Translations under genes and position numbers: made by a program
The notes under the pieces: generated by a model
Told to the model about the DNA's origin: nothing
What the model saw: the letters and a program-made list of their open reading frames with translations, nothing else
Databases searched by the model: none
Origin: Curtobacterium citreum
GTDB lineage: Bacteria; Actinomycetota; Actinomycetes; Actinomycetales; Microbacteriaceae
NCBI RefSeq assembly: GCF_006715175.1
Contig: NZ_VFMQ01000001.1
Coordinates: 3,224,001-3,288,000, forward strand
DNA: 64,000 nucleotides
Reading direction: 5' to 3'
In this document: positions 27,209 through 36,483 of the stretch, in pieces
Layout of the letters: every line of letters begins with the position of its first letter
Numbering within the stretch: position 1 is the first letter of the stretch

Positions 27209-28051
27209 TCATGCGTCTCTCGCGCGCAGCGCTTCCCGTTCGACGAGCGCCGCCGCGATCGCATCGGCCGCGTACGGTGCCTTCGCGAGCGTGTGCACCA
27301 CGGCGGTCACTCCCGCTGCCCGGGCGATCACCGCCCCCGCGGCCCGGACTTCGCCGTTGATCCAGCGAGTGCCCTCGTCGCGCTGCCAGCTGACCGTGCG
27401 GGAGGGCGGTGCACCCGGTTCCAGCGCCCAGTCGGCGTAGCGGCAGAGGTCGTCAAAGGTCGACCAGAGCCCGCCGGCCGCCGCGAACGAGGACGCACCC
27501 AGCGCCCACGGCGAGATCGCGCGACCGAGGAACCTCGGCATGATGCGCTCCGATGCAGCCGGCACCAGTGTCGCGGAATCGATGCCCGCCGGCCGCAGGA
27601 CCTGCTCCTGCACGGCGTCGAACCAGCTCCCGTACGCCGCGTCGAGGACCGCCCCGAGGAGCGCGTACCCGAGGTTCGAGTACACGTACTGCCCCCTCGG
27701 CGTCAGGGGCACCGCGGTCGTCAGGTCCAGCGGCACCCCGACGGCCGGTCGGTACGGGCCACGGACGAGGCTGTCACGGATCGTCGGTGGTACCCGGGCC
27801 AGCCCGGAGGTGTGGCGGACGAGATCACCGACCGTCATCTCACTGTCGGGCACGCCGGGCAGGTACGACGCGACCGGCCGTTCGAGCTCGAGCGTGACCG
27901 CGGCCGTCGTCCCGACGAGCCCCTTCGTGATGCTCCCCCACTCGAGCAAGGATGCCTCGGCGTACCGTCCGGCGGGCTCGCGGACGGACTGCCAGCCGTC
28001 GGTCGTCCGAACGCCCGCCCGCCATTGACCACGTGGAACATTGCCGTTCAT
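27209..28051 (-). CDS. short serine hydrolase of the beta-lactamase/PBP4 class
   Basis: 280 residues. The SxxK nucleophile motif GSITKG and YSN motif (QYVYSNLGYALLG) identify the class C beta-lactamase-like family, active on peptides, esters or peptidoglycan. It is about 80 residues shorter than common members, and no signal peptide is visible, so it seems cytoplasmic; it may lack part of the C-terminal domain. The ATG at 28051 lies 25 bases from the start of the divergent SdpI-like gene. Confidence 0.75.
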   Translation of the reverse strand: MNGNVPRGQWRAGVRTTDGWQSVREPAGRYAEASLLEWGSITKGLVGTTAAVTLELERPVASYLPGVPDSEMTVGDLVRHTSGLARVPPTIRDSLVRGPYRPAVGVPLDLTTAVPLTPRGQYVYSNLGYALLGAVLDAAYGSWFDAVQEQVLRPAGIDSATLVPAASERIMPRFLGRAISPWALGASSFAAAGGLWSTFDDLCRYADWALEPGAPPSRTVSWQRDEGTRWINGEVRAAGAVIARAAGVTAVVHTLAKAPYAADAIAAALVEREALRARDA

Positions 28052-28059
28052 GTACCAGC

Positions 28060-28069
28060 ACGTTAGCGT
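28060..28069. promoter_or_regulatory. overlapping divergent -10 boxes
   Basis: ACGTTAGCGT: read on the minus strand it gives TAACGT eight bases before the ATG at 28051, and on the plus strand TAGCGT seven bases before the ATG at 28077. The two boxes share bases, so both promoters cannot be open at the same time. Confidence 0.5.
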
Positions 28070-28076
28070 CGTCACC

Positions 28077-28430
28077 ATGCCTGGAGCAATGGTGTCCACA
28101 CTCGTCATCGAGATCGGTGGAGCGGTCCTCGTGATGTGGTTGACGTGGCGAGCTGCGAACGGGCAGCTGGGCCGGAACGACCTCGCCGGCATCCGGACGC
28201 GGGTGACGATGTCCAGCGACGAAGCCTGGCGGACCGGGCACCGAGCGGCGCTGCCTCCGGCGCTGATCTCGGGCGTGATCACGATCCTCTGCTGCGCAGT
28301 GTGCATCGTCGTACCCTCGCTCCGCACCCCCGCGTCGGTGATCGTCGTGTCGGTCGTCCTCCTGGGCGGCGCACTCCTCTCCATTCCTTTTGCCCACAGC
28401 GCGGTGCGCCGAGCGGAATCCGAGGACTGA
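28077..28430 (+). CDS. SdpI-family membrane protein
   Basis: 117 residues, three hydrophobic segments. The loop GRNDLAGIRTRVTMSSDEAW..GHRAA is diagnostic for the SdpI/YhfL family, named after the Bacillus immunity protein against the SDP toxin. The ATG at 28077 fits the -10 box; an ATG at 28041 would overlap the divergent gene. It may protect against membrane toxins or have a housekeeping role. Confidence 0.75.
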   Translation: MPGAMVSTLVIEIGGAVLVMWLTWRAANGQLGRNDLAGIRTRVTMSSDEAWRTGHRAALPPALISGVITILCCAVCIVVPSLRTPASVIVVSVVLLGGALLSIPFAHSAVRRAESED

Positions 28431-28613
28431 TGCGGCGACGGACAAGTCACGGCGACCGTCGCTACCTGCCGTCGGACGCACCTACTCGTAGCTGGCAGCG
28501 CTCGGTCGTGAGCCCCGCTCCTCCGGTGCCGTCCCGTCGCCGCAACGGCAACCGATGGACCAACGGTCGTGGAGCACACCCGCGGGCGACACTGACTTCC
28601 TGACCGACCTCCA

Positions 28614-29873
28614 TCACTCGCCGTGCTGTCGGAGCTGCGCGGTCCGCAACGGAGAACGAGCGGCGACGACCGCAGCGGCCACGAAGACGACCGTCACGAC
28701 GATGAGCGCCATCCCTCCGCCCGCGATGGTCATGAGAGCTCCGCCTCCGATCGCTCCGACCGCTGCGAGCGACCGGTTCGCGCTGCGCATCGTGCTGTTC
28801 ATGCGTCCGAGGAGCTCGTCCGGCGTCACTGTTTGGCGCAGGCTCATCTCGTTCGCGTTCTCGCACCCGGCAGCGACACCCTGCACCGCGAACGCAGCGA
28901 AGAGGACGATGGTGCTCGCCGTCGGCATCGACTGCCCGAGCACGATGGTCGCGACCGCGATGGCGGCCCAGGCGACCGGGTACGCGCCGCGAGCGGCGAT
29001 GATCGTGCGCCCAGCCCCGAAGCGGCTGCCGAGTCGTGGTGCCGCGGTGGTGCCGAGGAGCATCGCGACACCGCTGACCGCGAGGACGGCACCGTAGACG
29101 ACTGCCGGCAACGCGAGCGTCCGCAGTGCGAGGGCCGCGAACACCGTCGACCCGGCCGCGTTGGCGAGGAACCAGAGGTGCGTGGAGAAGGCCAGCGGGG
29201 CGAGCATCGCGTGCCCGTAGGTCCACCGCAGGCCGTCGGCGACGTCGCGGCGCAACCGCGGACGTGCGCGGCGCATCGGCACGCGCTCGTCGACCCGGAC
29301 GCGGGCGACGAGGACAGCGTCGACGAAGTAGCTCGCGGCGTCGAGCGCGATCGCGAGCGGCGCTGTCACGAGGCTCACGAGCGCACCACCCAGCGCCGGC
29401 CCCACGGTCTGCGCGGCCGCGTCGCTCTGGTCGATCCGTGCGTTGGCCGCCAGGAGCAGCGGTCGGGGCACGATCCGCGGCAGGAGCGACTGGGTCGCGG
29501 CGAAACCGATGACGGACAGGACACCGAACACGAACAAGGCGCCGGCCGTGACCCAGAGATCGAGCAGTCCGAACGCCCAGGAGACCGGGATCACGGCCAG
29601 GCTCAGGCCACGACCCACGCTGGACCAGATCAGGAGGGGCTTCCGACGGAAGCGGTCGACGTACGCCCCGACGACCAGTCCGAATATCGTGTAGGGCAGG
29701 AACTGGGCAGCGTTGACCAAGCCCACCTCGAAGGGCGTCGCGTGCAGCACGGTCACCACGAGGACCGGCACCGCTACCGCACTCACGGCGGACCCGAACG
29801 ACGAGACGGTCGCCGCCGACCAGTACGACCGGAAGCCGGCGACACGACGCAGCGTCGTCGCGTCCTCACCCAT
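28614..29873 (-). CDS. MFS exporter, enterobactin-exporter-like
   Basis: 419 residues with about twelve hydrophobic segments. The A-motif GAYVDRFRRKPLL between segments 2 and 3 and the region DQSDAAAQTVGPALGGALV are typical of the MFS_3 group that exports siderophores or drugs. The substrate cannot be told. Monocistronic; the 180 bases downstream (28431-28613) carry no recognisable feature. Confidence 0.8.
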   Translation of the reverse strand: MGEDATTLRRVAGFRSYWSAATVSSFGSAVSAVAVPVLVVTVLHATPFEVGLVNAAQFLPYTIFGLVVGAYVDRFRRKPLLIWSSVGRGLSLAVIPVSWAFGLLDLWVTAGALFVFGVLSVIGFAATQSLLPRIVPRPLLLAANARIDQSDAAAQTVGPALGGALVSLVTAPLAIALDAASYFVDAVLVARVRVDERVPMRRARPRLRRDVADGLRWTYGHAMLAPLAFSTHLWFLANAAGSTVFAALALRTLALPAVVYGAVLAVSGVAMLLGTTAAPRLGSRFGAGRTIIAARGAYPVAWAAIAVATIVLGQSMPTASTIVLFAAFAVQGVAAGCENANEMSLRQTVTPDELLGRMNSTMRSANRSLAAVGAIGGGALMTIAGGGMALIVVTVVFVAAAVVAARSPLRTAQLRQHGE

Positions 29874-29941
29874 GGGCCAACGTTGACAGGTCGAGGACTC
29901 GCCGTACAGGGTGCGTCAGGCCGAGGGCGTTGACTACACGC

Positions 29942-30367
29942 ATGATCACCAAGGCCCAGATCCACGAGGTGGAGCACGCGACCGTCCGAGACCGAGACGG
30001 CGCATCGGTCGGCAAGGTCGCGCAGGTGTTACCCTCCGACGAGGACGGCAGCGCCGCGTTCATCAGCGTCGCCACCGGACTCCTCGGCAGCCACGCCGTG
30101 CTCGTCCCGGTCGAGGACGCCACGTTCGACGGCTCGGACCTGCACGTCGGGTACACGAAGCGCGCGATCAAGGACGCACCGTCCGCCGGCGCCGGGAACA
30201 CCCTGTCCCTCGCCGACGAGAACGCCGCACGCAAGCACTTCGGGCTGTCCCCCGCCGGCAAGGCCACCGGCGACATGGGCGACCCGCACGAGAACCTCGA
30301 CCAGGCAGGCACCGGCCCGGCCGGGGCAGACGACACCGAGGGCGCGGGCGCGACGCCGCCGGCCTGA
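29942..30367 (+). CDS. PRC-barrel domain protein
   Basis: 141 residues. Residues 1-75 form a PRC-barrel-like domain (IHEVEHATVRDRDGASVGKV, FISVATGLLGSHAVLVPVED, LHVGYTKRAIKDAP); the C-terminal part is acidic, Gly/Ala/Pro-rich and probably disordered. Such proteins are common stress-related cytoplasmic proteins in actinobacteria. The ATG follows TACACG closely, again a leaderless look. Confidence 0.75.
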   Translation: MITKAQIHEVEHATVRDRDGASVGKVAQVLPSDEDGSAAFISVATGLLGSHAVLVPVEDATFDGSDLHVGYTKRAIKDAPSAGAGNTLSLADENAARKHFGLSPAGKATGDMGDPHENLDQAGTGPAGADDTEGAGATPPA

Positions 30368-30504
30368 GCGACGGGGTGCGCAGCCGACGATTCGACATGC
30401 CACGTTCGATCTTCTGCCGACGAGTGGACACGATGTTCAGATCTGGACGAGGGGCGCCGATGCTGAGAGGCAGAGCAGTGACGACCCTCATCAGCAAGAA
30501 GGAA

Positions 30505-30533
30505 GCGGGGTCTCGGCGCGACCGAGACCCCGC
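30505..30533. terminator. bidirectional intrinsic terminator
   Basis: GCGGGGTCTCGG and its perfect complement around a five-base loop, followed by TTG; it lies between the convergent PRC-barrel gene and the secreted-protein gene. Confidence 0.8.
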
Positions 30534-30547
30534 TTGTCATGTCCGCG

Positions 30548-31219
30548 TCAGGAGACGTGCACGTGCCGGAAGCTCCAACCCCGCTCCGGCGCCTTGTACC
30601 GCAGCGGGTCACCAGAGGCGACCAGCTTGCATGCCTTGTTCTCGACGTATCGCTGCACACTGCCGGTGTGCTTGATCGAACCGATCTCGAGGCGACCGAG
30701 CTTCCAGTTGTGCGGGACCTTCCAGGAGCCGCTGCTCGAGCTGGTACCCGAGTAGTTCGCCGAGATGGTGACACCGATGTCTTCCTTCACTGCCGCGACA
30801 CCGGCAGAGACGGATACTCCGGTCGTGCTCGTGATCGAGCCACCGACGGAGAACGTGGTGCTCCGACTGATCGAGAGCGTGATGTCGGACTCGCCACTCA
30901 CGGTTGCGTCCTTCCCGCTCGCAACCGTGAATGCGGTCGACGCGTCACGCGCGGTGTAGACGATCCGGCCGCCCTCGCACAGGCTGCTGGGGCTGCTCAC
31001 CGGAGAATGCTGCAGACCTCCACCGCTCCCCGATCCGGCACCAGTTCCGGTGCCGCCTTCATCGACAGACCGCGGGGAACCGTCCTCCGAGACGATCCCG
31101 TTCTCGGTGGCATCGGTCGAGATCGGCGTGTCCGGTCCACTCTCATCAGCGAGAGCCATCGTGCCGCCGGTGCCGACCAGGACTGTCGCCAGAACCAGCG
31201 TCGCAATTGTTTTCTTCAT
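30548..31219 (-). CDS. secreted protein of unknown function, beta-rich
   Basis: 223 residues. Starts MKKTIATLVLATVLVG, a standard signal peptide (cleavage near MALA-DE), behind a GGGGGGAAA ribosome binding site. After a Gly/Ser linker (about 60-75) come strands with alternating Ser/Thr and hydrophobic residues (FTVASGKDATVSG, TLSISRSTTFSVGGSITSTT, VGVSVSAGVAAV-type), a pattern that resembles the membrane-spanning part of beta-pore-forming toxins, though no family match is claimed. Two Cys (in LCEGG and KACKL) may form a disulfide. The gene and its partner 31239-31694 are less GC-rich than neighbours. Confidence 0.6.
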   Translation of the reverse strand: MKKTIATLVLATVLVGTGGTMALADESGPDTPISTDATENGIVSEDGSPRSVDEGGTGTGAGSGSGGGLQHSPVSSPSSLCEGGRIVYTARDASTAFTVASGKDATVSGESDITLSISRSTTFSVGGSITSTTGVSVSAGVAAVKEDIGVTISANYSGTSSSSGSWKVPHNWKLGRLEIGSIKHTGSVQRYVENKACKLVASGDPLRYKAPERGWSFRHVHVS

Positions 31220-31238
31220 TTTCCCCCCAGATTGGGCA

Positions 31239-31694
31239 TCAGTTGCTATCAGGAATTCCAACGATCCAGAAACGGGTGGACGCTGGAAGCGTGATGGTGA
31301 CGGAGGTGTCGGCCGCAGACGCGATCGGGATACCGCCGCTGTTGGAGACGATGTACGTGCAAGGGCCCTCGAAGTGCTTGCCCATGGTGACCGTGTAATG
31401 GCTCACTGGCGAGCATGACACGTAGTAGGTGATCTGCTTCGTCCCGGCCGGGATGTTCGAGACGGTGAACGTCGTCGTGCCGGTCCCGGACTCGTGCAGA
31501 ACCGGTGTTGCGTCCGTGTAGAAGTCGTGAGACTTGTCGCGCAGCTGCACCATCGGGTCCACGAGAGCCCGCGATGCACGAGCACTCGACGTGGGATCTG
31601 CAGTCGTGTTCGTGTCATTTGTGCAACCCGTGAGGAACAGCGTTGCGGCACAAACAAGCGCCCCCATTGCGGCAACAGCCGATCGCATTCGCAT
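31239..31694 (-). CDS. putative lipoprotein partnered with 30548-31219
   Basis: 151 residues; signal peptide with lipobox FLTGC, then a Thr/Asn linker and one beta-sandwich-like domain (TTFTVSNIPAGTKQITYYVS, GKHFEGPCTYIVS, ITLPASTRFWIVG). The ATG at 31694 is preceded by AAGGAGTT. It ends 19 bases before the start of the secreted protein gene, so both form an operon; the two products probably meet at the cell surface. No family recognised. Confidence 0.6.
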   Translation of the reverse strand: MRMRSAVAAMGALVCAATLFLTGCTNDTNTTADPTSSARASRALVDPMVQLRDKSHDFYTDATPVLHESGTGTTTFTVSNIPAGTKQITYYVSCSPVSHYTVTMGKHFEGPCTYIVSNSGGIPIASAADTSVTITLPASTRFWIVGIPDSN

Positions 31695-31873
31695 TCAGCA
31701 ACTCCTTGGTTGATGCAAACATATGGCGCAGTGACGCGTCGAACAATGTGAAACCGCACAGGAGCTGCCCCCCGAACAGGGTCCGGGATCGGCGGCGGTG
31801 ACTCCAGGAATTCTTCGACGCGACTCGGTCCTGCGACCACGCGACGGACGTGAGCCGTCGCGCCCGCGGGATG

Positions 31874-31902
31874 CGTGCCTCCAGGCCGGACTGGAGGCGC
31901 GG
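31874..31902. repeat. dispersed repeat pair forming a hairpin
   Basis: CGTGCCTCCAGGCC followed by GGACTGGAGGCGCGG: two opposed CCTGGAGGC cores with a six-base spacer. It lies in the 292-base gap before the photolyase-like gene, which otherwise shows no feature except a possible start region. Confidence 0.65.
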
Positions 31903-31986
31903 CAGCCGTCCGCCCCGCCGCTCACCTTCCAGCCGTGTCACCCCGGCACACGGCTCCCCCGGCGCCGCCAGGCGCAGGATGACGAG

Positions 31987-33168
31987 GTGACCACACCCAC
32001 CCGCGCCGCCGGCCTCGACGCCCTGCGCGCGTTCGTCCCGCACGCCGGCGCCGACTACCGGCGCGACCGCAACCACGACACCGGTCCGGCACGGACGAAC
32101 GTCTCGGGTCTGTCGCCGTACATCCGGCACCGGCTCGTCACCGAGCAGGAGGTCGTCGACGCCGTGCTCGAGCGACACAGCCTGCACACCGCGGAGAAGT
32201 TCGTGCAGGAGGTCTTCTGGCGCACCTACTGGAAGGGGTGGCTCGAGCAGCGTCCCGAGGTCTGGCGCCGCTACCGCGAAGAGGTCCGTGACCTGCTCGC
32301 CGGCGACCTGCCCGCGCACTACGAGGACGTGGTCGCCGGGCGGTCCGGGATCGAGGCGATGGACGCGTGGGTGCGTGAGCTCGTCGAGACCGGCTACCTG
32401 CACAACCACACGCGGATGTGGTTCGCGAGCATCTGGGTCTTCACCCTCGAGCTACCGTGGCAGCTCGGTGCCGACTTCTTCTACCGGCACCTGCTCGACG
32501 GTGACGCCGCCTCCAACACCCTGTCGTGGCGCTGGGTCGCCGGACTGCAGACCCAGGGGAAGACGTACCTGGCGACGACGGAGAACATCGCGCGGTACAC
32601 CGACGGCCGTTTCGCGCCGACCGGCCTCGCGACCGAGGCCCGAGCGCTTGACGAGGAGCCCTTCCCGCCCGCCGTGCCGGTGCCGGCCGACGACGTCGAC
32701 GGCCGGGTCGGCGAGCGCGTCGGGTTGCTGTTGCACGAGGAGGACCTGGAGCCCGAGAGCCTGCTCGCGGAGCACCCGTCCCTTGCTTCGTCGATCCGCG
32801 CAGTCGCCGTGGCCGCGGACCCCGGGCAGCGCTCCCCCGCCGAGGTGCCGACCGCGGTCACGGCCTTCACCGCCGGTGCGGTCGCGGACGCTGCGTCGCG
32901 GACGACCGACGCGACGGTGCTCGACTCGGTCGAGCCCTCCGCCGTCCTCGACTGGGCAAGCGCTGCGGACCTGGACACGGTGGTCGTCCCGTACGCGCCC
33001 GTCGGCCCCGTCCGGGAGCGCCTGGACCCGTTGCGCATACGGCTCGGCGCGGAGGGCGTCGCGCTCGTCACCGTGCGTCGGCGGTGGGACGGGCGGGCGT
33101 GGCCGTACGCGTCGCGGGGGTTCTTCCCGTTCCGGGAGCGGATCCCGGGGTTGGTGCGGGGGCGGTAG
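31987..33168 (+). CDS. photolyase/cryptochrome homologue with permuted domains
   Basis: 393 residues. The N-terminal half (about 1-215) is the helical FAD-binding domain that is C-terminal in normal photolyases: TNVSGLSPYIRHRL, KFVQEVFWRTYWKGWL, AWVRELVETGYLHNHTRMW, then LDGDAASNTLSWRWVAG. The C-terminal half (about 235-393) looks like the alpha/beta antenna domain placed at the wrong end: RVGLLLHEEDLEPE, IRAVAVAADP, DLDTVVVPYAPVGPVRERLD, GVALVTVRR. It may repair DNA or sense light; no [4Fe-4S] Cys set of the CryB class is evident. Start GTG at 31987, with no strong ribosome binding site. Confidence 0.75.
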   Translation: MTTPTRAAGLDALRAFVPHAGADYRRDRNHDTGPARTNVSGLSPYIRHRLVTEQEVVDAVLERHSLHTAEKFVQEVFWRTYWKGWLEQRPEVWRRYREEVRDLLAGDLPAHYEDVVAGRSGIEAMDAWVRELVETGYLHNHTRMWFASIWVFTLELPWQLGADFFYRHLLDGDAASNTLSWRWVAGLQTQGKTYLATTENIARYTDGRFAPTGLATEARALDEEPFPPAVPVPADDVDGRVGERVGLLLHEEDLEPESLLAEHPSLASSIRAVAVAADPGQRSPAEVPTAVTAFTAGAVADAASRTTDATVLDSVEPSAVLDWASAADLDTVVVPYAPVGPVRERLDPLRIRLGAEGVALVTVRRRWDGRAWPYASRGFFPFRERIPGLVRGR

Positions 33169-33207
33169 TCGACGCCGGTTCGGCAAACGGCGTAGTCGGT
33201 TCGATCA

Positions 33208-33223
33208 CGGCCTGGAGGCGCGG
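33208..33223. repeat. dispersed repeat, CCTGGAGGC core
   Basis: CGGCCTGGAGGCGCGG in the gap after the photolyase-like gene. Confidence 0.65.
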
Positions 33224-33291
33224 GGCGAGTCCGCGCCGCCGGCCCGCGTCCGGCGGCGCAAGCCTTATGCGTGGCCTCTTGGCACACCACA

Positions 33292-33600
33292 TCAAGCCGG
33301 AGGGAACGGACGTCCCGCGATCCATAGGGTAAACCCCGCGATGATCACCGCTTCGAGGGCCAGAGGGAAGAAGCCCCACCCCGCGCCGAAGCCAGCCACG
33401 AGCGAGGCAACCCCGAGGATCACGAGCACCGCAGCGACCAGCGCGAGGAAGGCGGCAGGGATGAGAGCCAGAAAGGGCCGAGCATTCAGCGCGAGCTGCG
33501 CGTCACCAATCCACCGCTCGTTCCCGGCACGCCAGACAACGCCTGCAGCCGTCAGTACGAGCACCGCCAGGCTCGCAATCGGGAACAGGACATCAGCCAT
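33292..33600 (-). CDS. three-segment membrane protein of unknown function
   Basis: 102 residues; hydrophobic segments at about 5-23, 42-68 and 75-95. No known motif. Divergent from the Nudix gene with 84 bases between starts. Confidence 0.55.
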   Translation of the reverse strand: MADVLFPIASLAVLVLTAAGVVWRAGNERWIGDAQLALNARPFLALIPAAFLALVAAVLVILGVASLVAGFGAGWGFFPLALEAVIIAGFTLWIAGRPFPPA

Positions 33601-33672
33601 GAGCTGAGACTACGGACGCTCCAGTCTGCTGGGGTTCTACCGAACGGCCCTCACTCCGCGCGGGACCGGCGG

Positions 33673-33678
33673 TAGCTT
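33673..33678 (+). promoter_or_regulatory. -10 box of the Nudix gene, leaderless arrangement
   Basis: TAGCTT, six bases before the ATG at 33685. Confidence 0.4.
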
Positions 33679-33684
33679 CGGAAC

Positions 33685-34137
33685 ATGCCGGCCTCCGAGT
33701 ACGTCCGATCCTTGAGGAAGCGGATCGGCAGGAGTTACCTCCTCCTTCCCGGAGTGACCGCGGTCGTGCAGGACGGCGATCGCTTCCTCCTCGCGCGGCA
33801 GCGCGACTCCGGCCGATGGAGCCTGATCGGTGGCGGCGTCGAACCAGGCGAGGAGCCACGCTCGGCACTTGCGCGCGAAGTGCGAGAAGAACTCGGCGTG
33901 GGCATCGACATCGTCCGGATCATCGGAGCGTACGGCGGCTCCGCTCTCGAGAACGTCTACCTCAACGGCGATCGCGTCGGGTACGTGACCGTGGCGTACC
34001 TCTGCACACTGCACGCGTCATCGTTCACCCTCGACGACCATGAAGTACTCGAAACCCGATGGGTCACTTTCGCCGAACTTGCTCGGCTCGACCATCACGA
34101 GTGGATCGAAGAAGTGCTGGCGGATGCGGTCCAGTGA
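33685..34137 (+). CDS. Nudix hydrolase
   Basis: 150 residues. The Nudix box is complete: GGGVEPGEEPRSALAREVRE followed by ELGV, residues about 50-73, with the metal-binding REVREE core. The preceding LLARQRDSGRWSLIGG is typical of small nucleotide-cleaning Nudix enzymes. Substrate unknown. Confidence 0.85.
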   Translation: MPASEYVRSLRKRIGRSYLLLPGVTAVVQDGDRFLLARQRDSGRWSLIGGGVEPGEEPRSALAREVREELGVGIDIVRIIGAYGGSALENVYLNGDRVGYVTVAYLCTLHASSFTLDDHEVLETRWVTFAELARLDHHEWIEEVLADAVQ

Positions 34138-34145
34138 TCGGTCGG

Positions 34146-34562
34146 CTACAGGACGAGCGCCATCATCTTCGACGGGTCGGCAAGGGGTGCGAAGCCGAAC
34201 TGCGCGTAGAGCCCATGCGCATCCCCTGTTGACAAGAGCGTGCGCTTGAGGCCGAGAGGTTCAAGGTCCTCGATCACGGCAGCGACGAGCATCTTGCCTA
34301 CGCCTCGCCCACGTACTTCCGGCGCGACGAAGACGTCACAGAGCCACGCAAAGGTCACGCCGTCAGTCACCACTCGGGCGTACGCGACCTGATCACCGGT
34401 GTCCTCGTCGTAGACGCCGTAGTTCCGTGACCCGTCGATGGCCGCGTCCTGGGTCTCGCGGGATCGTCCTTGCGCCCAGTACGACTGCTGACTCAGCCAG
34501 GCGTGCACCCGTGCTCGATCCACGCGCGCCGTCTGGGCAGAGGTGCCGTACCGCTCGATCAT
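34146..34562 (-). CDS. GNAT-family N-acetyltransferase
   Basis: 138 residues. Acetyl-CoA motif VFVAPEVRGRGVGKMLVAAV and the C-terminal GLYAQFGFAPL are clear; resembles small acetyltransferases such as YpeA-like proteins. Convergent with the Nudix gene, eight bases apart. Confidence 0.82.
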   Translation of the reverse strand: MIERYGTSAQTARVDRARVHAWLSQQSYWAQGRSRETQDAAIDGSRNYGVYDEDTGDQVAYARVVTDGVTFAWLCDVFVAPEVRGRGVGKMLVAAVIEDLEPLGLKRTLLSTGDAHGLYAQFGFAPLADPSKMMALVL

Positions 34563-34703
34563 GTCTTCACCGTAGTGACGTGTCCGATCGAGACGCCGTG
34601 TACGCCCAGATGCTCACGACGAAGAGAGACGGCACGCTCGAACCCGGGGAGCATATGGCCGCACACCGATACACCCGCTGCGAGAGCCGCTCGCTCAGAA
34701 GTG

Positions 34704-34910
34704 TCAGCCAAGGCTCTCGAACACCATCGTCGCCTGAATGCGGTCTCCGCCGCCCAATCCCTTGCTTCCGCTGCTGGCCGTGGTGATGGTGTGCAGACGG
34801 TAGCCCTTTGCGGCTTGGTCGTTGATCGCCTTCTCGAGAGAGGTCAAATTACCGGACCCCGTTCCCCAAAGCCTCTCCTTCAGAATGACCTGCACGACGA
34901 CGTACTGCAT
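34704..34910 (-). CDS. DUF4177-like small protein
   Basis: 68 residues, MQYVVVQVILKERLWGTGSG, then LEKAINDQAAKGYRLHTI and ATMVFES: the strand-helix-strand pattern of DUF4177 proteins of unknown role. GGGAG before the ATG at 34910 sets the start; longer frames to 35036 have no such site. Confidence 0.65.
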   Translation of the reverse strand: MQYVVVQVILKERLWGTGSGNLTSLEKAINDQAAKGYRLHTITTASSGSKGLGGGDRIQATMVFESLG

Positions 34911-35360
34911 CTGCGGCTCCCTTGCCCTTCGGCGCGCGAGCAAGGTGCTCGCTCTGCACGACAAGTCTGTCGCGAAGTTGCCTGCTGACATCGCCCCAGT
35001 TCGCGTGGCGACGCTTGCGTCGGATCCGTTGTGCATTGCGGTAAGGGCGTCGATGGTCGGTGTGGTGGCGGCGTTGCCCAGGCGTGTGTTCGCTCGCGGA
35101 TCGGCTATCGCACGATCCGCAGTACCCGAAGTTGGTCGATGAGGCCCGCGACATCGGGAGACATCGATTCGAAGATGCGGTAGAGGGTCTCGGATCGGTC
35201 GACAGGTCCGACCGGCCTATGCGCAGCCCGTACCGATAGCCGATCCTTCACCGAACGCACGACCACTTCTCTTCCACGATCGGAAGCATGTGTCTCAGAT
35301 GACCCGTCCGCGATCGGTCTCAATGCGGGCACGCCAGACGAACGCCGCCGAAGTGCAAGA
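34911..35360. other. 450-base stretch with little coding support
   Basis: Between the DUF4177 gene and the nrdF terminator. Several short frames overlap each other here and base composition is more even than in neighbouring genes. Only the weak candidate at 35105-35260 is listed; no repeat, hairpin or RNA signature was seen. Confidence 0.4.
35105..35260 (-). CDS. possible small gene or gene fragment
   Basis: 51 residues from a GTG (VRSVKDRLSVRAAHRPVG, ending LIDQLRVLRIVR) with GGAAGAGAA upstream. The RIFESMSPDVAGLIDQLRVL part looks like a real helix, so it may be the C-terminus of a lost gene. No family. Confidence 0.25.
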   Translation of the reverse strand: MRSVKDRLSVRAAHRPVGPVDRSETLYRIFESMSPDVAGLIDQLRVLRIVR

Positions 35361-35390
35361 ACGCCCCGCCGGCCGAAGCCAGCGGGGCGT
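35361..35390 (-). terminator. intrinsic terminator of nrdF
   Basis: ACGCCCCGC and its perfect complement with a 12-base loop, 23 bases beyond the nrdF stop. Confidence 0.75.
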
Positions 35391-35412
35391 CCCCACACGA
35401 GTCAGACCAGGA

Positions 35413-36462
<1,050 letters not shown>

Positions 36463-36483
36463 TCACCTGCCCCGCCTCCAGCG

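Noticed and set aside
34822..35142. 106-codon plus-strand frame over the DUF4177 gene start
   Set aside because: No ribosome binding site or family similarity, and it overlaps a better-supported gene on the other strand.
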